Source of the DNA: Penium margaritaceum
Taxonomy: Eukaryota; Streptophyta; Zygnematophyceae; Desmidiales; Peniaceae
DNA: 35,362 nucleotides
Reading direction: 5' to 3'
NCBI GenBank assembly: GCA_023375785.1
Contig: SZWC01018721.1
Span: 11,152 to 46,513, forward strand
Part shown: one piece after another, positions 1 through 9,958 of the stretch
Position numbering within the stretch: the first letter of the stretch is position 1
Layout of the letters: each line of letters starts with the position of its first letter
Program-made: the position numbers and the translations under genes
The notes under the pieces: model-generated
Database searches by the model: none
Told to the model about the DNA's origin: nothing
Seen by the model: the letters and a program-made list of their open reading frames with translations, nothing else

Positions 1-1
1 C

Positions 2-91
2 GAGGCTGCTGCTGCAGCTGCCGAGGCTGCTGTAGAGGCTGATGTCGCGGATGCTGTCGAGGCTGTTGCGACGGGTGCCCAGATTTCCTAG
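2..91 (+). CDS. C-terminal tail of an Ala/Glu-rich open reading frame, partial
   Basis: The window opens inside a frame of 29 sense codons that ends in TAG at 89-91. The residues are almost all Ala, Glu, Val and Asp, with Glu-Ala pairs repeated. The 5' part lies outside the window. The composition resembles the minus-strand acidic Asp/Ala frames at 13353-14661, so it may be the end of a similar retroelement-borne low-complexity ORF, or simply a GCT-rich repeat read in a lucky frame. No domain is recognisable. Confidence 0.2.
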   Translation, partial: EAAAAAAEAAVEADVADAVEAVATGAQIS

Positions 92-667
92 GATCGCACT
101 ACATCACTCGTGAAGGCGCACCTGCTTCTCGTTGACGAGGTGGTGGGCGCATCAGTGCACGTCGCCGACCAAAAGTGCGTCCATCTCCTCCTAGCGTCAT
201 CCGCCTCTCGCATCCCATCATTCCGGTCGCCTTGTCCGATTTCTCCATCGTCACCCGCAGTCACCATCGCTGTCCGCCAGGCACGAAGCTGGATGCGCAC
301 GCAAGCGAGGAGCCACAGACGAGGGGTCGAAGCCAGCAGTCCGCCATAGCCTTCAGGCGGGAGCAAGCAGAAAACTGCTTTTTCTGACCTGCTCGGCCAC
401 GGGCGTCCGCGTGGCGAGCCTTTCAAACCCTCCGTCCTTGGCGCGTAGGGTTTGAAATTCATTTTCCGACTTCGCCATCTTGGCGGCAATAACCGGACGC
501 AATCACGAAGTATCGAGCTGCCACTGATGGGGAGTGATCCCAGTGCACAGGAGAATTTATCGAGCAGAAAATGTGCTGAATGCTGGCTTACCCCAGAACC
601 CAGCACAACGGTCAAACTAGTAACAATAGATTTCACAGAATGACATAATTAAGGAATATTGGAGGAA
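92..667. other. Stretch without a recognisable gene
   Basis: Mixed-composition sequence between the ORF tail and repeat copy A. Open frames exist on both strands, including a 182-codon minus-strand frame at 88-636. Their translations show no domain, no repeat structure and no similarity to the retroelement proteins elsewhere in the window. I see no LTR ends or primer-binding site here. Confidence 0.4.
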
Positions 668-1520
668 TTTTTTGGGTTACATATTCAATCTATTAAAATA
701 GATTTTGTGGTCAAATTATCTATTTTTCCGCAATTCTCTCTACACCGACAATCACACAGCGCTTCCTTGAAGTTTTAACATTGTTTCCGCTCTCTACGTC
801 GCTCCTCGTACTTCCAGCCTTGCGAGGCATTGGACAGAAAAGGCTTATTTTCCACATCCAAACACGGGTTTTTCGCGTAAGAAGCAACCGGACAAAACGG
901 AATCGGACAAGCAAAGCGAGTCAGCTAAATAATGGACAATACGCTTTGTGTAACAAACTGGAAGGGAAGCTTGGCCAAGTTGCCCGTCCAGTCAAGTCCG
1001 TTTTTTGGCTAGACTAGCGAAACAACTGATCCCGGAAACAAAACGTCAGGAGGAAAACAGTTTGCGGTAGATTAACGCAAAATAAATACACAAACCATAT
1101 TAAATAGTACAAATTTACTCAATTACGATTTAATTCTATGAAATTTTCATCTAGAAATCCCACATTTTCCTTTTTGCTTAGAAAGCATTCATCATTACTC
1201 AACATTGCACCAAAACATATCAATGAATCCGCATTTTTTTCCTAGATAAAAAAAAAGTCATGTTTTTACATCTCTATTATTGGAGAGAGAAAAAAAAACA
1301 CGAAACATACATAGAAAACTTCTTTGAACTACAAAGAAGATCTTTGTATTCTTTTCCATTTTAAAAGGAATCGATGTGGTTCTTCTATATTCTCACCTTT
1401 TCAAAAATGATGAGATTTTTCTCTTCAATCCCATTCTGAATGCCAAATGAATGATGATTCTACGCTGTTACTATGTAACCCTATGCGCGCTTTGCGCTCT
1501 TGTTTTATATTGAATCCAAA
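668..1520 (-). mobile_element. Diverged copy A of a palindrome-ended repeat family
   Basis: On the plus strand it begins with T6 followed by GGGTTACAT at 674 and about 50 bp alignable with copy B. It closes with GTTACTATGTAACCC at 1467-1481 and a GCGC-TTT-GCGC hairpin at 1487-1497, then CTCTTG, in the same order as copy B. The interior is A/T-rich and not alignable with B or C, so only the ends identify it. Read on the minus strand, the element ends in GTAACCC plus six A, like the other copies. I could not find a target-site duplication. The right boundary is approximate. Confidence 0.4.
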
Positions 1521-1794
1521 ACCATGAAGGTGAATTTTTCACGTGGATGGGCCTCGGTACTCTAAATTATCTATGAGAACATCATTTTTCAAGGGACATA
1601 CATGATTATAATTTTAGGAAAATGGTTCAGGGGGTAAGTGGAAAAATTATTACATTATTTTAATGTAAAAAATCCAATTCATTTCGCGATTGCAAAGGTT
1701 ATCCCTCAAGTTAGCTCTAAATGGTGGAAACCAAGTCCGTTATCGCAACAAGTTCTGTTGTATCTTCTCCAAATTAAAATGTGATTATTTTAGG
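1521..1794. other. A/T-rich stretch without a gene
   Basis: Low-complexity A/T-rich DNA between repeat copies A and B. A short plus-strand frame at 1690-1959 runs into copy B and has no recognisable protein features. Nothing else is visible. Confidence 0.4.
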
Positions 1795-2850
1795 TTTTTT
1801 TTGGGTTACATAGTAACCTATTACAATCGGTTCGTGGCCAAAAGATGCTTCAAGAAAATCGTAATTGGTGGATCGGTCGTTTTTCTGCCACATCCACCAA
1901 TCAGGGCGCAAAAATCAGTCGGAATGTATGCCCCCCAAGATCCGCGGACGCCTAGTTAAGGTCGGCCCAGACGAAAAAGATCACGGACATCGACCTAGAA
2001 ATCCGGACAGATCACAGATATAACGGAATGAGCAGTCCGACGTTAGGATAGAATGGTACGGACTCTACGCTTAGGCCATCCTGTCGCTCCCCCTTGGCCC
2101 CGCCCTGTGCTGTTTCACAGAACTGGTCGTAATACTAAACTCTTGAGACTCGTAAACCCGGCTTCAAGCAGGGTCAAAATGCAATGAAAAGAAAAGAAAT
2201 TCAACCACCTTCATATAATAACATAAACAAATCAAATTATGCCTATAATTACGTCATGTTATTTCTTAAAAAATAAGGAAACATTCAAGATTCATCCAAA
2301 TTTCTAAAAGATAATGTTTTATTAAGTGAAGCTCACAATAAACGTGTGAAACTAGCATGTTCACAATAAAAGAACAAGTTAACATCATTTTGATAAATCA
2401 ATCATTAGATAAAGCCATATTCATAAAAGAGAGAAGAAATACCTTTTGAGGTTATTGTTCAATGTGTTATTGAATTGTTATACACAATACAATACTTTCA
2501 AGCAAATTCGTTCACTTTTTGGTTGTTTTTTTTTTTTTTGCTTTTACATCCACAAAAGCTAGGAACAAAACTAACGTTGCTTGATGTAGTTTAGAAAGAG
2601 TTTGCCTAAACCATACACAATGGGCAACAAAAAAATTAGTGTGAACGAATACGGGTGACAATTTGGCAGTCCATTTACAACCAGTTCTTGTTTCCATGGA
2701 TGAAGTAGATTCTCATGGCAAACCCTCCATTATGTGGTCCAGGTTGCGGGCAATTATTTAGCCTCTTAAGAGATACCAATATGAATACTTTTTCTCGGTT
2801 ACTATGTAACCATATGCACGCTTTGCGTGCAACACCGGCCTCTTGTTTTT
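1795..2850 (-). mobile_element. Copy B of the palindrome-ended repeat family (about 1 kb, non-coding)
   Basis: Begins with T8 and GGGTTACATAGTAACC at 1803-1818. It ends with GGTTACTATGTAACC at 2797-2811, a perfect 7-bp hairpin TGCACGC-TTT-GCGTGCA at 2815-2831, then CCTCTTG and a T-rich run. The whole unit aligns in inverted orientation with copy C (8376-9446). Shared blocks include a GATTGGTGGATCGGTC-like stretch near one end, a GCCCTGT-CTGTTTCACAGA block, and a CTTAAGAG-type block near the hairpin. There is no coding capacity. On the minus strand the element ends in GTAACCC followed by eight A, like a retroposon tail. No target-site duplication was found for this copy. Its class is undetermined. 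Confidence 0.6.
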
Positions 2851-3009
2851 CTTTTGAATTTGATTTCAAGTTGCAACCTTGAGGAGGCTTTGAAGTTACA
2901 TGCTCAAAATGTCGCGGCCTCCTCAAATCTCCTCTTCGAATGCTTAAGATCTTAGCACATGGCCTTTTGAATTTCAACCACCACATAGTCTGATTGTGGA
3001 TTGACACTT

Positions 3010-3620
3010 TGGCAATTTAAATCCACAAATGATCCAGTTGTAGCTGAGCATTCCTGGGGTGAATGAGGTTTTGGGTATTCCCCTCTCTCGAGCACTTCAT
3101 CCCGAAGATAGCGTAAAGGACTGCCTTGGCCTCCTTCACAACCTCCATAGAAGGAGACAAAATCAAGAGGCCGTCCACGTAGACCAGAATGGCGATGAAG
3201 CACTCAGCTGTCCGTCTAAGAAAGAGGGATGATTCGGTGTCACCCCACACGTAACTGGCACATGTCAGTGTGTTAGTGATCTCCAAGTTCTAGCACCGGA
3301 GTGACTGTTTCAAGCCATACAACGCCTTGCGCAAGTGCCGGAACTTGTCATCAACATTGAATCCAAGTGGTTGTACCATGTAGATCTCCTACTCTAAGGT
3401 GCCATGGAGGAACGCGTTGTTCATGTCCATTTAGTACAGCACCTAGTCATGGTGAGCAACAATGAGAGTGAGTTGTGATCATGCGGCCAACACCCTCAAC
3501 CTACGAGAACCCCTAGATCGTCAAGTGAACCTTCTAGCGATCCAACGTGCCATCAAGCTTCACTTTCTTGCGAAAGACCCACTTTGCTTGTAAAGCCTTC
3601 TGCCCATGCAAGAGGTCGAC
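3010..3620 (-). pseudogene. Reverse transcriptase remnant of E1 (copia)
   Basis: Minus-strand translation gives copia RT landmarks in order: an AKWVFRKK-like start near 3590, MDMNNAFLHG near 3425, EIYMVQP near 3380, LRKALYGLKQS near 3320, and the catalytic box as YVDGLL near 3160, where the canonical YVDD has Asp to Gly at the second catalytic aspartate. FGMK follows, after which similarity is lost. Stops and frame changes interrupt it, for example where GLKQS is followed by RC and a stop. The lost aspartate alone would abolish polymerase activity. It lies downstream of the E1 integrase remnant in the expected copia order. Confidence 0.75.
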
Positions 3621-3843
3621 AAGCTCATAGGCAGAGTGCTAACGGATGCCTCTCAACTCATCCTCACAAGGAGCACGCCATAACAATGCATCCTCAGCCA
3701 GGACTGCCTCCTTCAACGTGCCTGGATCAGGCGTCGTCGAGGGAGAGTTCCTGGTGGCTAAGATATAAGCCTCCGGACATGGTTTGACTACCAAAATGTC
3801 GGCTACAGCATCGCAAGCGACGGAGAACTATCAGAAGACCAAC

Positions 3844-4775
3844 TCATGACCAAAAGGGCACGCCAGATGCACCTCTCAGAAGTCCACCTGGACGCTTAAA
3901 CCAAAGGTCTTTGTGCCAGGAGAAAGCCTGTTGAGACTCGAAGATGTGATGACGAGCTGGGTCCCAAAAGCTTCTGGCCTTTGACCACGGGGAAATGCCG
4001 ATGAAGACAGACATGCGACCATGTGGTAAAACCTTGGATCCTTGTTGGTCCTCGTTGTACCAGACGCAAGCTAAGGAATCCAAAACACAAGGAGGACGAA
4101 GGTCGGCGCGATGGCCAAACCACAACTTTTACAGTGTGACATGGTCCGGAAGAGGTCTTTGCTATAGGCAGTTTGAGACCCATGTCATGTAGGAAAACCA
4201 CTCAAATGCAAAGGAATCCGGAAGAGCGCACTCAAACCACATGGCGCGTAAAGCAACCTTGATGGTACGGTTCCAAAGTTCAGACATCCCGTTTTGTTGT
4301 AGTGTAGCAAGGGAAGAGAGCTGGTGAAATCTACCGCGCTCTGCAAAGAAGGTGTCCATCCGGCCTAAGAACTCATCGCCACGATCCAAGCATGTGGAGG
4401 GTCTAATGAGACTACCGCTCAGCCAACACCAACCACAGGCGAAGTGCTAGGACGACATCGCTCTTGGGGTCGAGGCTGTAGACCCACCTCATCCGAGTAA
4501 AGTCATGTGTCAGGGTGAGGACATATCGCCTTCGATCTGATAGGGACTCCCCAAGGAGGGGAGCGTGAAGGTCCGAGTGGACCTTCACGCTAGGGCACTA
4601 CGGCTGAGTCAAGCGGCCGTAGTACCAGGAAAACAAAGTCAAGATAAGTGCAACGATGCATCTTACCTTGAGCAAAGAAGAGACAGGCGGTCTTGCACGG
4701 CTTCTCAAAGGAAGCTGCGTCAAGACCGTAGGTTGGCTGAGTCCGAATGAGCGTGGACACTGTGCTCGAGCTCAC
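3844..4775 (-). pseudogene. Integrase remnant of E1 (copia)
   Basis: From the right: a GAG-pre-integrase zinc-like segment ending in AQGKMHR near 4650, then HSDLHAPL near 4580 holding the first catalytic Asp, and YVLTLTHDFTRMRWVYSL near 4500. RGDEF near 4380 holds the second Asp and LQQNGMSELWNRT near 4280 the catalytic Glu. The C-terminal copia segment at 3844-4125 carries RADLRPP, a FIGISPWSKA-like stretch and FWDPARHHI. The same blocks occur in E3 at 28260-29000. Frames shift several times and stops are present, so this is inactive. The DDE triad itself appears retained in the fragments. Confidence 0.75.
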
Positions 4776-4811
4776 ATTACAAAGGCGGCGATGCAGAAAA
4801 CACTGGTGTTC

Positions 4812-4891
<80 letters not shown>

Positions 4892-5122
4892 ACCAGTCAC
4901 AAACAAACGTGTAGATGCGATGAAAGGAAAGGAGGTAAAGGGAGTGGTACGGGACACATGATGTAGGTCATCAACAACTGAGGCACAAAGAACAAGGGCA
5001 CGAGTGTTGAGTGTAGTGATAATGGCAGAATCAGTGGAGTGCTCAACAGAGAGACCGTACAAGCACGAGCNGGACACTGTGCTCGAGCTACAAAGGTGGC
5101 GATGCAGAAAACACTGGTGTTC

Positions 5123-5158
<36 letters not shown>

Positions 5159-5337
5159 ACCAGTCACAAACAAACGTGTAGATGCGATGAAAGGAAAGGA
5201 GGTAAAGGGAGTGGTACGGGACACATGATGTAGGTCATCAACAACTGAGGCACAAAGAACAAGGGCACGAGTGTTGAGTGTAGTGATAATGGCAGAATCA
5301 GTGGAGTGCTCAACAGAGAGACCGTACAAGCACGAGC
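4755..5337. repeat. Near-identical segment repeated on either side of a single N
   Basis: Bases 4755-5070 and 5072-5337 are the same sequence in direct orientation, separated only by an N at 5071. Both start GGACACTGTGCTCGAGCT and end GTACAAGCACGAGC. They differ by a small indel and by the length of the internal AG run. One N between two copies of the same sequence is what a scaffolder leaves when overlapping contig ends are not merged, so this is probably an assembly artefact within the E1 pre-integrase region rather than a real duplication. Confidence 0.75.
4813..4890. repeat. (AG)39 microsatellite
   Basis: An uninterrupted AG dinucleotide run of 78 bp inside decayed E1 sequence. The second copy of the duplicated block carries the same microsatellite with 17 units at 5124-5157. 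The Ser/Leu-rich minus-strand translation across these runs is meaningless. Confidence 0.95.
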
Positions 5338-5339
5338 AG

Positions 5340-5804
5340 AGAGCAGGTTGAGATTAAGAGCAGGGACAAAGAGCAAATCGGAAATGTTCAAGGGGCGAGA
5401 TAGACCATCAAATTGCACAATTCCAACTCCGTGCACAAGCAACAACTAACTAGATCCTGTGCAAATGGAACGAATAGATCAACGGGACCGCGCACGACGA
5501 AGTCACCAGAATGAAAAGTCATGTGATGGGTGGCACTAGAATAAATGATCCAGGTGCCACTCCGCTCACGACCAGTCGTCAGCACTGAACAACATGCCAC
5601 AAAACACTTTTCCTCTGTTGGACAAGAAGTAGAGGACTCGGGAAAATGATGATCAACACAGACTTGAGACTCGTCAAGCAAGTTGGTACTGTTAGACTCA
5701 TCCTCATCACGGGTCGACTGAGGTCCACCAAAATCATCATCACATGCAACAAACACAATAGGAAAAGGTATCTTAAAACCACTTGGCTCTGAAAACATAC
5801 TCAC
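5340..5804 (-). pseudogene. Protease / pre-integrase remnant of E1
   Basis: A 138-codon minus-strand frame from 5804 contains WIIYSSATHHMT at about 5552-5517. This is the copia aspartic-protease box, usually WIIDSGATHHMT (E3 has the canonical form near 27714). The catalytic Asp is Tyr and the following Gly is Ser, so the enzyme would be dead. The next frame (5445 leftwards) continues with GVGIVQFDG and LLFVPALNLNLLSA, matching the conserved segment between copia protease and pre-integrase domain. The upstream residues are acidic and Ser-rich, as expected between Gag and PR. Confidence 0.75.
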
Positions 5805-6089
5805 CTACCAGAGTATGAAGTACCAGTAGCTAACAAAGCTTCACGGTCATGCAATCCTGATGATCCAAATCACTAATGCTGCCTCATGTAATGGCTGCAT
5901 CTGCTACGATCGTGGGCGCTCCGCGACTCGTTTGTGTGTCATAGGAGAACATATATTACACATGCGCTGCCTGGATGAGCCACATGATCCGAGGCCAATC
6001 AAGGGACTGCTCACACCCAATGTAGTAATGAGCGTCTGCACATTTGTATCAGTGGATAGAACGTCCACTGCCACTACTCATGTGCTGCT

Positions 6090-7170
6090 ACTGCTACTGT
6101 TGCTGCCCCTCGTTGCGCCTCTTTTTCCTCTTCCTTCCTTGTGTGCCCATTGAAATGCCTTGAATTTTGTTGCTCGAGGTAGAGGAGGAGGAGGAAGCCG
6201 TGGAGGTGCGACTGATGAACTGGGTCAGAGGCGTAGGAAGGGTCACAATCACTACTGCAACAAATGGACTCCGCTCATGGGCGAAAGCAGTCTCATGAGC
6301 CATTGTTGCATGGAGAATGTAGCTATGAGCCCAAGGAAGCACTTGTAGTGAATCCTACAACTCAAGAAAGGCCACACGGTAGAAGACCGTAAAGAGCTTC
6401 ACATGGTCTAAGTGCACACCCATCATGATGAGTGTTGAGTGCCAACAGCTGCATCCTGCCACCGGTCCCAAGGGAAGTGTAAAGGCGCATGGCGCGTTGC
6501 CAATAGTACGCTGTGAGCTCCTTGGGATTGTGGTGGAGGCAGTGGAACTCATGTAGTCAAGCCGCCCTCATGGCATGAGTCCTGCAGCGAGCAGTGTCAG
6601 GGCCAGCTCCAACCATTGAAGCGGCTCTGCTCTAGTCTCGAACCTGGCCTCACCTAAAAAGGGGTGGAAGTCGACCATAATCTTACGAGGCATGGCGTGG
6701 AGTAGCCCGTGTATCGCTCTTGTTGCTGTCTATACTTGGTGAGCATAACGAATCTGGTACTGGCTGTGGTAGTAGGACCAGACGCCCTCCGAGTCGGCCC
6801 AAACCTGAAACATGGTCTCCCAACAATCAAAGCCCTCATCTCTATGGAACAGGGTCGAGGTGTCTCAAAGTCGTTCAGTCGTCGCTCCATAGGAAGGGCA
6901 ACCTCAGGCTCGGGAGATGGCAAATAAGGCACATGGAGACCATTAGTGATACAAATGCCACCAAAGGTGATCGTTGCTCAACGACGTGGCTGGTCGTAAC
7001 TACGACAAGGTGGCGGGGTGAGAGGCTCGGACCTGAGACACATATCACAAATGCACTCCTGAAGGACGCAAATCTCGTCCTCATGTGTCCCATCCTCCAT
7101 CTCCTCCTCGTTCCAATTGTCAAAATGTGATGAGAGGTGCTGAGGCTGTGGTACTGTATATGACATAGAT
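6090..7170 (-). pseudogene. Gag remnant of E1
   Basis: Several short minus-strand frames lie where gag should be, between leader and protease. The segment from 7166 is acidic (runs of Glu and Asp, two Cys pairs). The part near 6550-6360 reads HNPKELTAYYWQRA, plausible for the helical Gag domain. The part near 6340-6094 ends in a Ser-rich then Lys/Arg-rich stretch like a nucleocapsid tail. I could not find a clear CX2CX4HX4C knuckle. Assignment rests mainly on position. Confidence 0.4.
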
Positions 7171-8160
7171 TGTTGAACTGATGGTACAGCTCCAGCAGGT
7201 CCTCCTGATGTCGATTGTGAGGCCCCAGAACGACCCCTCGGTAACTCTGCTATCTTACATACAGTATCAGGTTGGTCTAACGCTACTTTTGATGGCGCAT
7301 CTCATCCTACATCTGATGAAGCTTGTCCATCGTGAGTGACTACAATCGTTGACACATGATGCCTGAAGAGGAGGAACAGAAAGGGTCTCCTAGTCCCTTG
7401 CTTTTCACTGATCGGCGGCATTCGTCCTGCTCAATATGGGTCCAAACGTCAACGATGCCACAATCAAGAACTGTTTGTGTTTCTCGAGTCTGTCTGAATC
7501 TGGAATAAATTTAATGTTTTAGCCAAAAACTTGGCTGTGTTGGTGCTGATGTCATCACTTGCAATGTTGACATCAGCATGAAGGTTGTCCAAATGAAGAA
7601 AAAATTAGAGATATTATGAGCCAGAGGATGCTGAATGCAATGGCAATGGGTTTGTGCAAATACACCTTTACAATAAGTTCAAATGCTACTAGTTTCTTTC
7701 CAACCCAAAAGCCGGAAAAAACTATAGATCTGAGAACCTTTTGTCGTTTTGTAGAGCCTACAGGGCACGAAATAAGGCTCGGCTGGATTCAATGGGTAGG
7801 GTTAGGCAAGACCTTTCTAATGAGCCCTTACACGCCAAAAATGGTGGTTTCATGGGGCAGTTGCACTCTCTCACGTCTTGGAGGGTGGTAGGTGCGACCT
7901 AAGTGAAGCTTCTAAGAACCTTCACGGATGCCTATTCAACATCACGTGCCTCAACAGCTGCTAGAGAGAGTGGGGAAAACATTGGATGCTTAGTGGTGGT
8001 AGTGTAGTTATGGGGTTGCAAGGGTTTTTCCGCTGCAGCAATCTGGTACAATGGGTCACCGTGGCTTGGTGGATCCTCCCAGGCACGTGGCCTTAGCTGT
8101 GACTCTCACTGCTACTGCCACTGCTGCATCTCTCCTGCACACCTTAGTGAGGGATTCCTT
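7171..8160 (-). other. Presumed E1 leader; no gene seen
   Basis: Sequence between the decayed primer site and the gag remnant of E1. It is more A/T-rich than the other leaders here and lacks their CAG runs. One plus-strand open frame (7616-7891, 91 codons) has no recognisable features. A TTGACATCAGCA-like motif at 7565-7576 recalls the TGACGTCA arrays of E2 and E4 but occurs singly. Confidence 0.35.
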
Positions 8161-8175
8161 GCTTCTCAAGTACCA
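8161..8175 (-). other. Decayed primer-binding site of E1
   Basis: Directly after the LTR end on the minus strand the sequence reads TGGTACTTGAGAAGC. It starts TGGTA like the TGGTATCAGAGC site seen in the other elements and ends in a similar GAGAAGC. The position one base past an LTR end that matches the E4 family is the main support. Confidence 0.5.
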
Positions 8176-9895
8176 TGAGAAATGGCTAGTAAGCTTCCTA
8201 GCCATGGTGTTTCTGACGTGGCAACACAATCCACTTCGCTGGCGCGCTAGCAAGCAAGCAGGACTAAGAAATAGCAAGAGTTAGGCTAAGGAGATGCACA
8301 AAGTGTCAAAAGCTCTAATAGCTTAGTAATGCAGAGAGGGATGACAACTGACAAGCACACGGCATGAATACCTACATTTTCTGCCTGGACCATCTTAAAA
8401 ACCAAAAAAAAAAAAAAAACAAGAGGCAGGAGTTGCACGCAAGGCGTGCATAGGGTTACATGGTAACCAAGCAAAAGTATTCATATTAGCATCTCTTAAG
8501 AGGCCAAATAATTGCCCGCAATCTAGACCACATAATGGAAGGTTTGCCATGAGACTTTACCTCGTCCGTGGAATCGAAATCTGGTTGTAAATGGGTTGCC
8601 AAAATGTCACCCGCATTTGTCTGTCCATGCGTGCTCTTAAACATTGTGTATGGTTTGGGCAAACTTTTCCTAAATTACCTCAAGCTATGCTGAATTTACT
8701 CCAGCTTTTGTGGATCTAAAAGCTTAAAAAAAAACCAAAAGTTGAACAAATGCGCTTGACGATACAGCTTTGTGTATAACAATTCACCGACATATTGAAG
8801 AAGAACCTCAAAAGGCATTTCTTCTCATTTTTTTCCATGAATTTTGTTTTATCTCATGATGAATTCATTTCAATGAGAGTAATTTGCTCTTCTATCATGA
8901 ACATTCTAGTTTCACATGTTTGTGATGAACTTCACAAAAAAAATTCTTTGACAAATTTGGATAAGCTTTGAATGTTTCATTGTGTTATGAAAACTAATAT
9001 GACGTAATTATAGGCAGAATGTAATCTATTTACCTTCTTCTATGACGGTGGTTGAATTTCTTTTCTTTGAATTGCATTTTGACCGTGTTTGAAGCCAGGT
9101 TCATGAGTCACAAGAGTTATTCATGACTACCAGCTCTGTGAAACAGGACAGGGCGAGGCCAAGGTTGGACCCAATGTATAGTCCTCACCCAATTGCTCTG
9201 TTGTCGGACTGGTGACTCCTTACTATCCGGGGTCTGTCCGGACATCTAGGTGAATGTCCGTGATGTTTTTTGTACTGGGTCGACCTATGCAAGGCGTCCG
9301 CGGACGTGGGGCGGCATACAGTCCTACGAATTCTAGCACCCTGATTGGTGGATACGTCAGAAAAATGACCGATCCACCAATCACGATTTCTTGTGGCACA
9401 AACACACAAGAGTAAGAGAACAAAGGGTTACTATGTAACCCAAAAAATGAATACCTACCGCAGGGCACAGCGGGTGACGCACACAATAGTGTCAGTTTGT
9501 CGTGAACACCGGCCCAAAACCACCGTTTTGGTCGGAACTCTACGCACCGGCATCCAAATGCAACACCGTCTTAATTGAGAGATGCAAAATCTCAAGGCAG
9601 ACGCTACAACTGGTTACACACACAGTTTTGGCGCCGGTCAATGGGCACACTATAACACATGCAAATCAGGCTCAAGACCCAGTCCATCGACAAAACTCTA
9701 GCGACTGTAGGAAAACTGTAGAGCACCCCAGCAAGCACCCGGGATGCCGTGACAGCTGTCTAACTGCTGCGAGTGGGTCAAGCCACAAACTGTCTGTCCT
9801 CCGGCACCAGCTGTGACTACATCAGGGATGTGCATCAGCATGGACACGGTCGAGTGGTCGCAAGCTCTACAAACACACGAGAATGACTCACATCA
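8176..9895 (-). mobile_element. 5' LTR of E1 (E4-family LTR, split by copy C)
   Basis: Read on the minus strand from 9895 it starts TGATGTGAG. It aligns through the E4-family LTR: a GACCACTC...GTGTCCAT...GATCCCTGAT block near 9865-9825, GATTTGCATG near 9665, the CCAAAAC-GGTGGTTTTGGGCC palindrome near 9530, and GGTAGGTATTCAT near 9450. After copy C it continues with GCCGTGTGC, GACACTTTG, CCTTAGCC and GCTAGGAAGCTT, ending CTCA at 8176. Removing copy C and one TSD copy leaves about 637 bp, against 643 bp for the solo LTR at 31677-32319. The agreement in length and order makes the call firm despite high divergence. Confidence 0.8.
8376..9446 (+). mobile_element. Copy C of the palindrome-ended repeat family, with 12-bp TSD
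   Basis: Flanked by perfect 12-bp direct repeats ATGAATACCTAC at 8364-8375 and 9447-9458. The E4-family LTR homology of E1 resumes exactly across them, so the insertion is certain. Inside are an A17 run near 8404-8419, a perfect hairpin TGCACGC-AAG-GCGTGCA at 8434-8450, GGGTTACATGGTAACC at 8453-8468, about 950 bp non-coding, and GGGTTACTATGTAACCC at 9425-9441 followed by A5-A6. It lacks classical terminal inverted repeats at its outermost bases. A 12-bp TSD plus an A-tail suggests a retroposon; 9-12 bp duplications also fit a Mutator-like element. Helitrons make no TSD. Confidence 0.75.
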
Positions 9896-9909
9896 TAATA
9901 GTAAAGGTA

Positions 9910-9958
9910 TCGTATTGCCCCTTAAATTTGATTTTTAAGGTTGATTCGACAAACCGGG
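9910..9958 (-). mobile_element. Left half of an old TA-flanked MITE, split by E5
   Basis: After TA at 9908-9909 the sequence TCGTATTGCCCC matches the reverse complement of one end of the MITE at 17111-17577 (CCATATTACCGCC). AAGGTTGATTCGAC follows and matches AAGCTAATTCGAC there. The similarity breaks at CCGGG (9954-9958), the E5 target site, and resumes at 33200 with GGAAC...TGAACCGTTC. This is therefore the pre-existing sequence into which E5 jumped. Confidence 0.65.

Larger units (their letters stand above)
3000..9895 (-). mobile_element. E1: degenerate Ty1/copia retrotransposon, 3' truncated
   Basis: Reading on the minus strand from 9895, the parts are: a 5' LTR (interrupted by copy C), a decayed primer-binding site, a leader, gag remnants, protease, integrase, and reverse transcriptase fading out near 3010-3090. 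The order PR-IN-RT is diagnostic of copia rather than gypsy. RNase H, the polypurine tract and the 3' LTR are not found; the trace ends close to copy B. The LTR is recognisably the E4 family (compare 31677-32319 and 33516-34121) but much more diverged, so this is an old relative of E4. All coding parts carry stops and frameshifts, and one internal segment is duplicated across an N. Confidence 0.75.

Noticed and set aside
1690..1959. Plus-strand 89-codon ORF
   Set aside because: Runs from A/T-rich intergenic sequence into repeat copy B; no features.
1795..2850. Helitron2-like element (asymmetric terminal inverted repeats followed by a terminal hairpin)
   Set aside because: The palindromes and hairpin fit that layout, but sister copy C has a perfect 12-bp target duplication, which Helitrons do not make, and no TT or AT insertion junction or CTRR end could be defined.
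4811..5329. 172-codon minus-strand ORF containing long Ser-Leu runs
   Set aside because: It is the AG microsatellite read in frame, spans an N, and covers a probable assembly duplication.
8051..8284. Small plus-strand ORF near 8051-8284
   Set aside because: Overlaps the E1 LTR end and primer site in antisense; no protein features.
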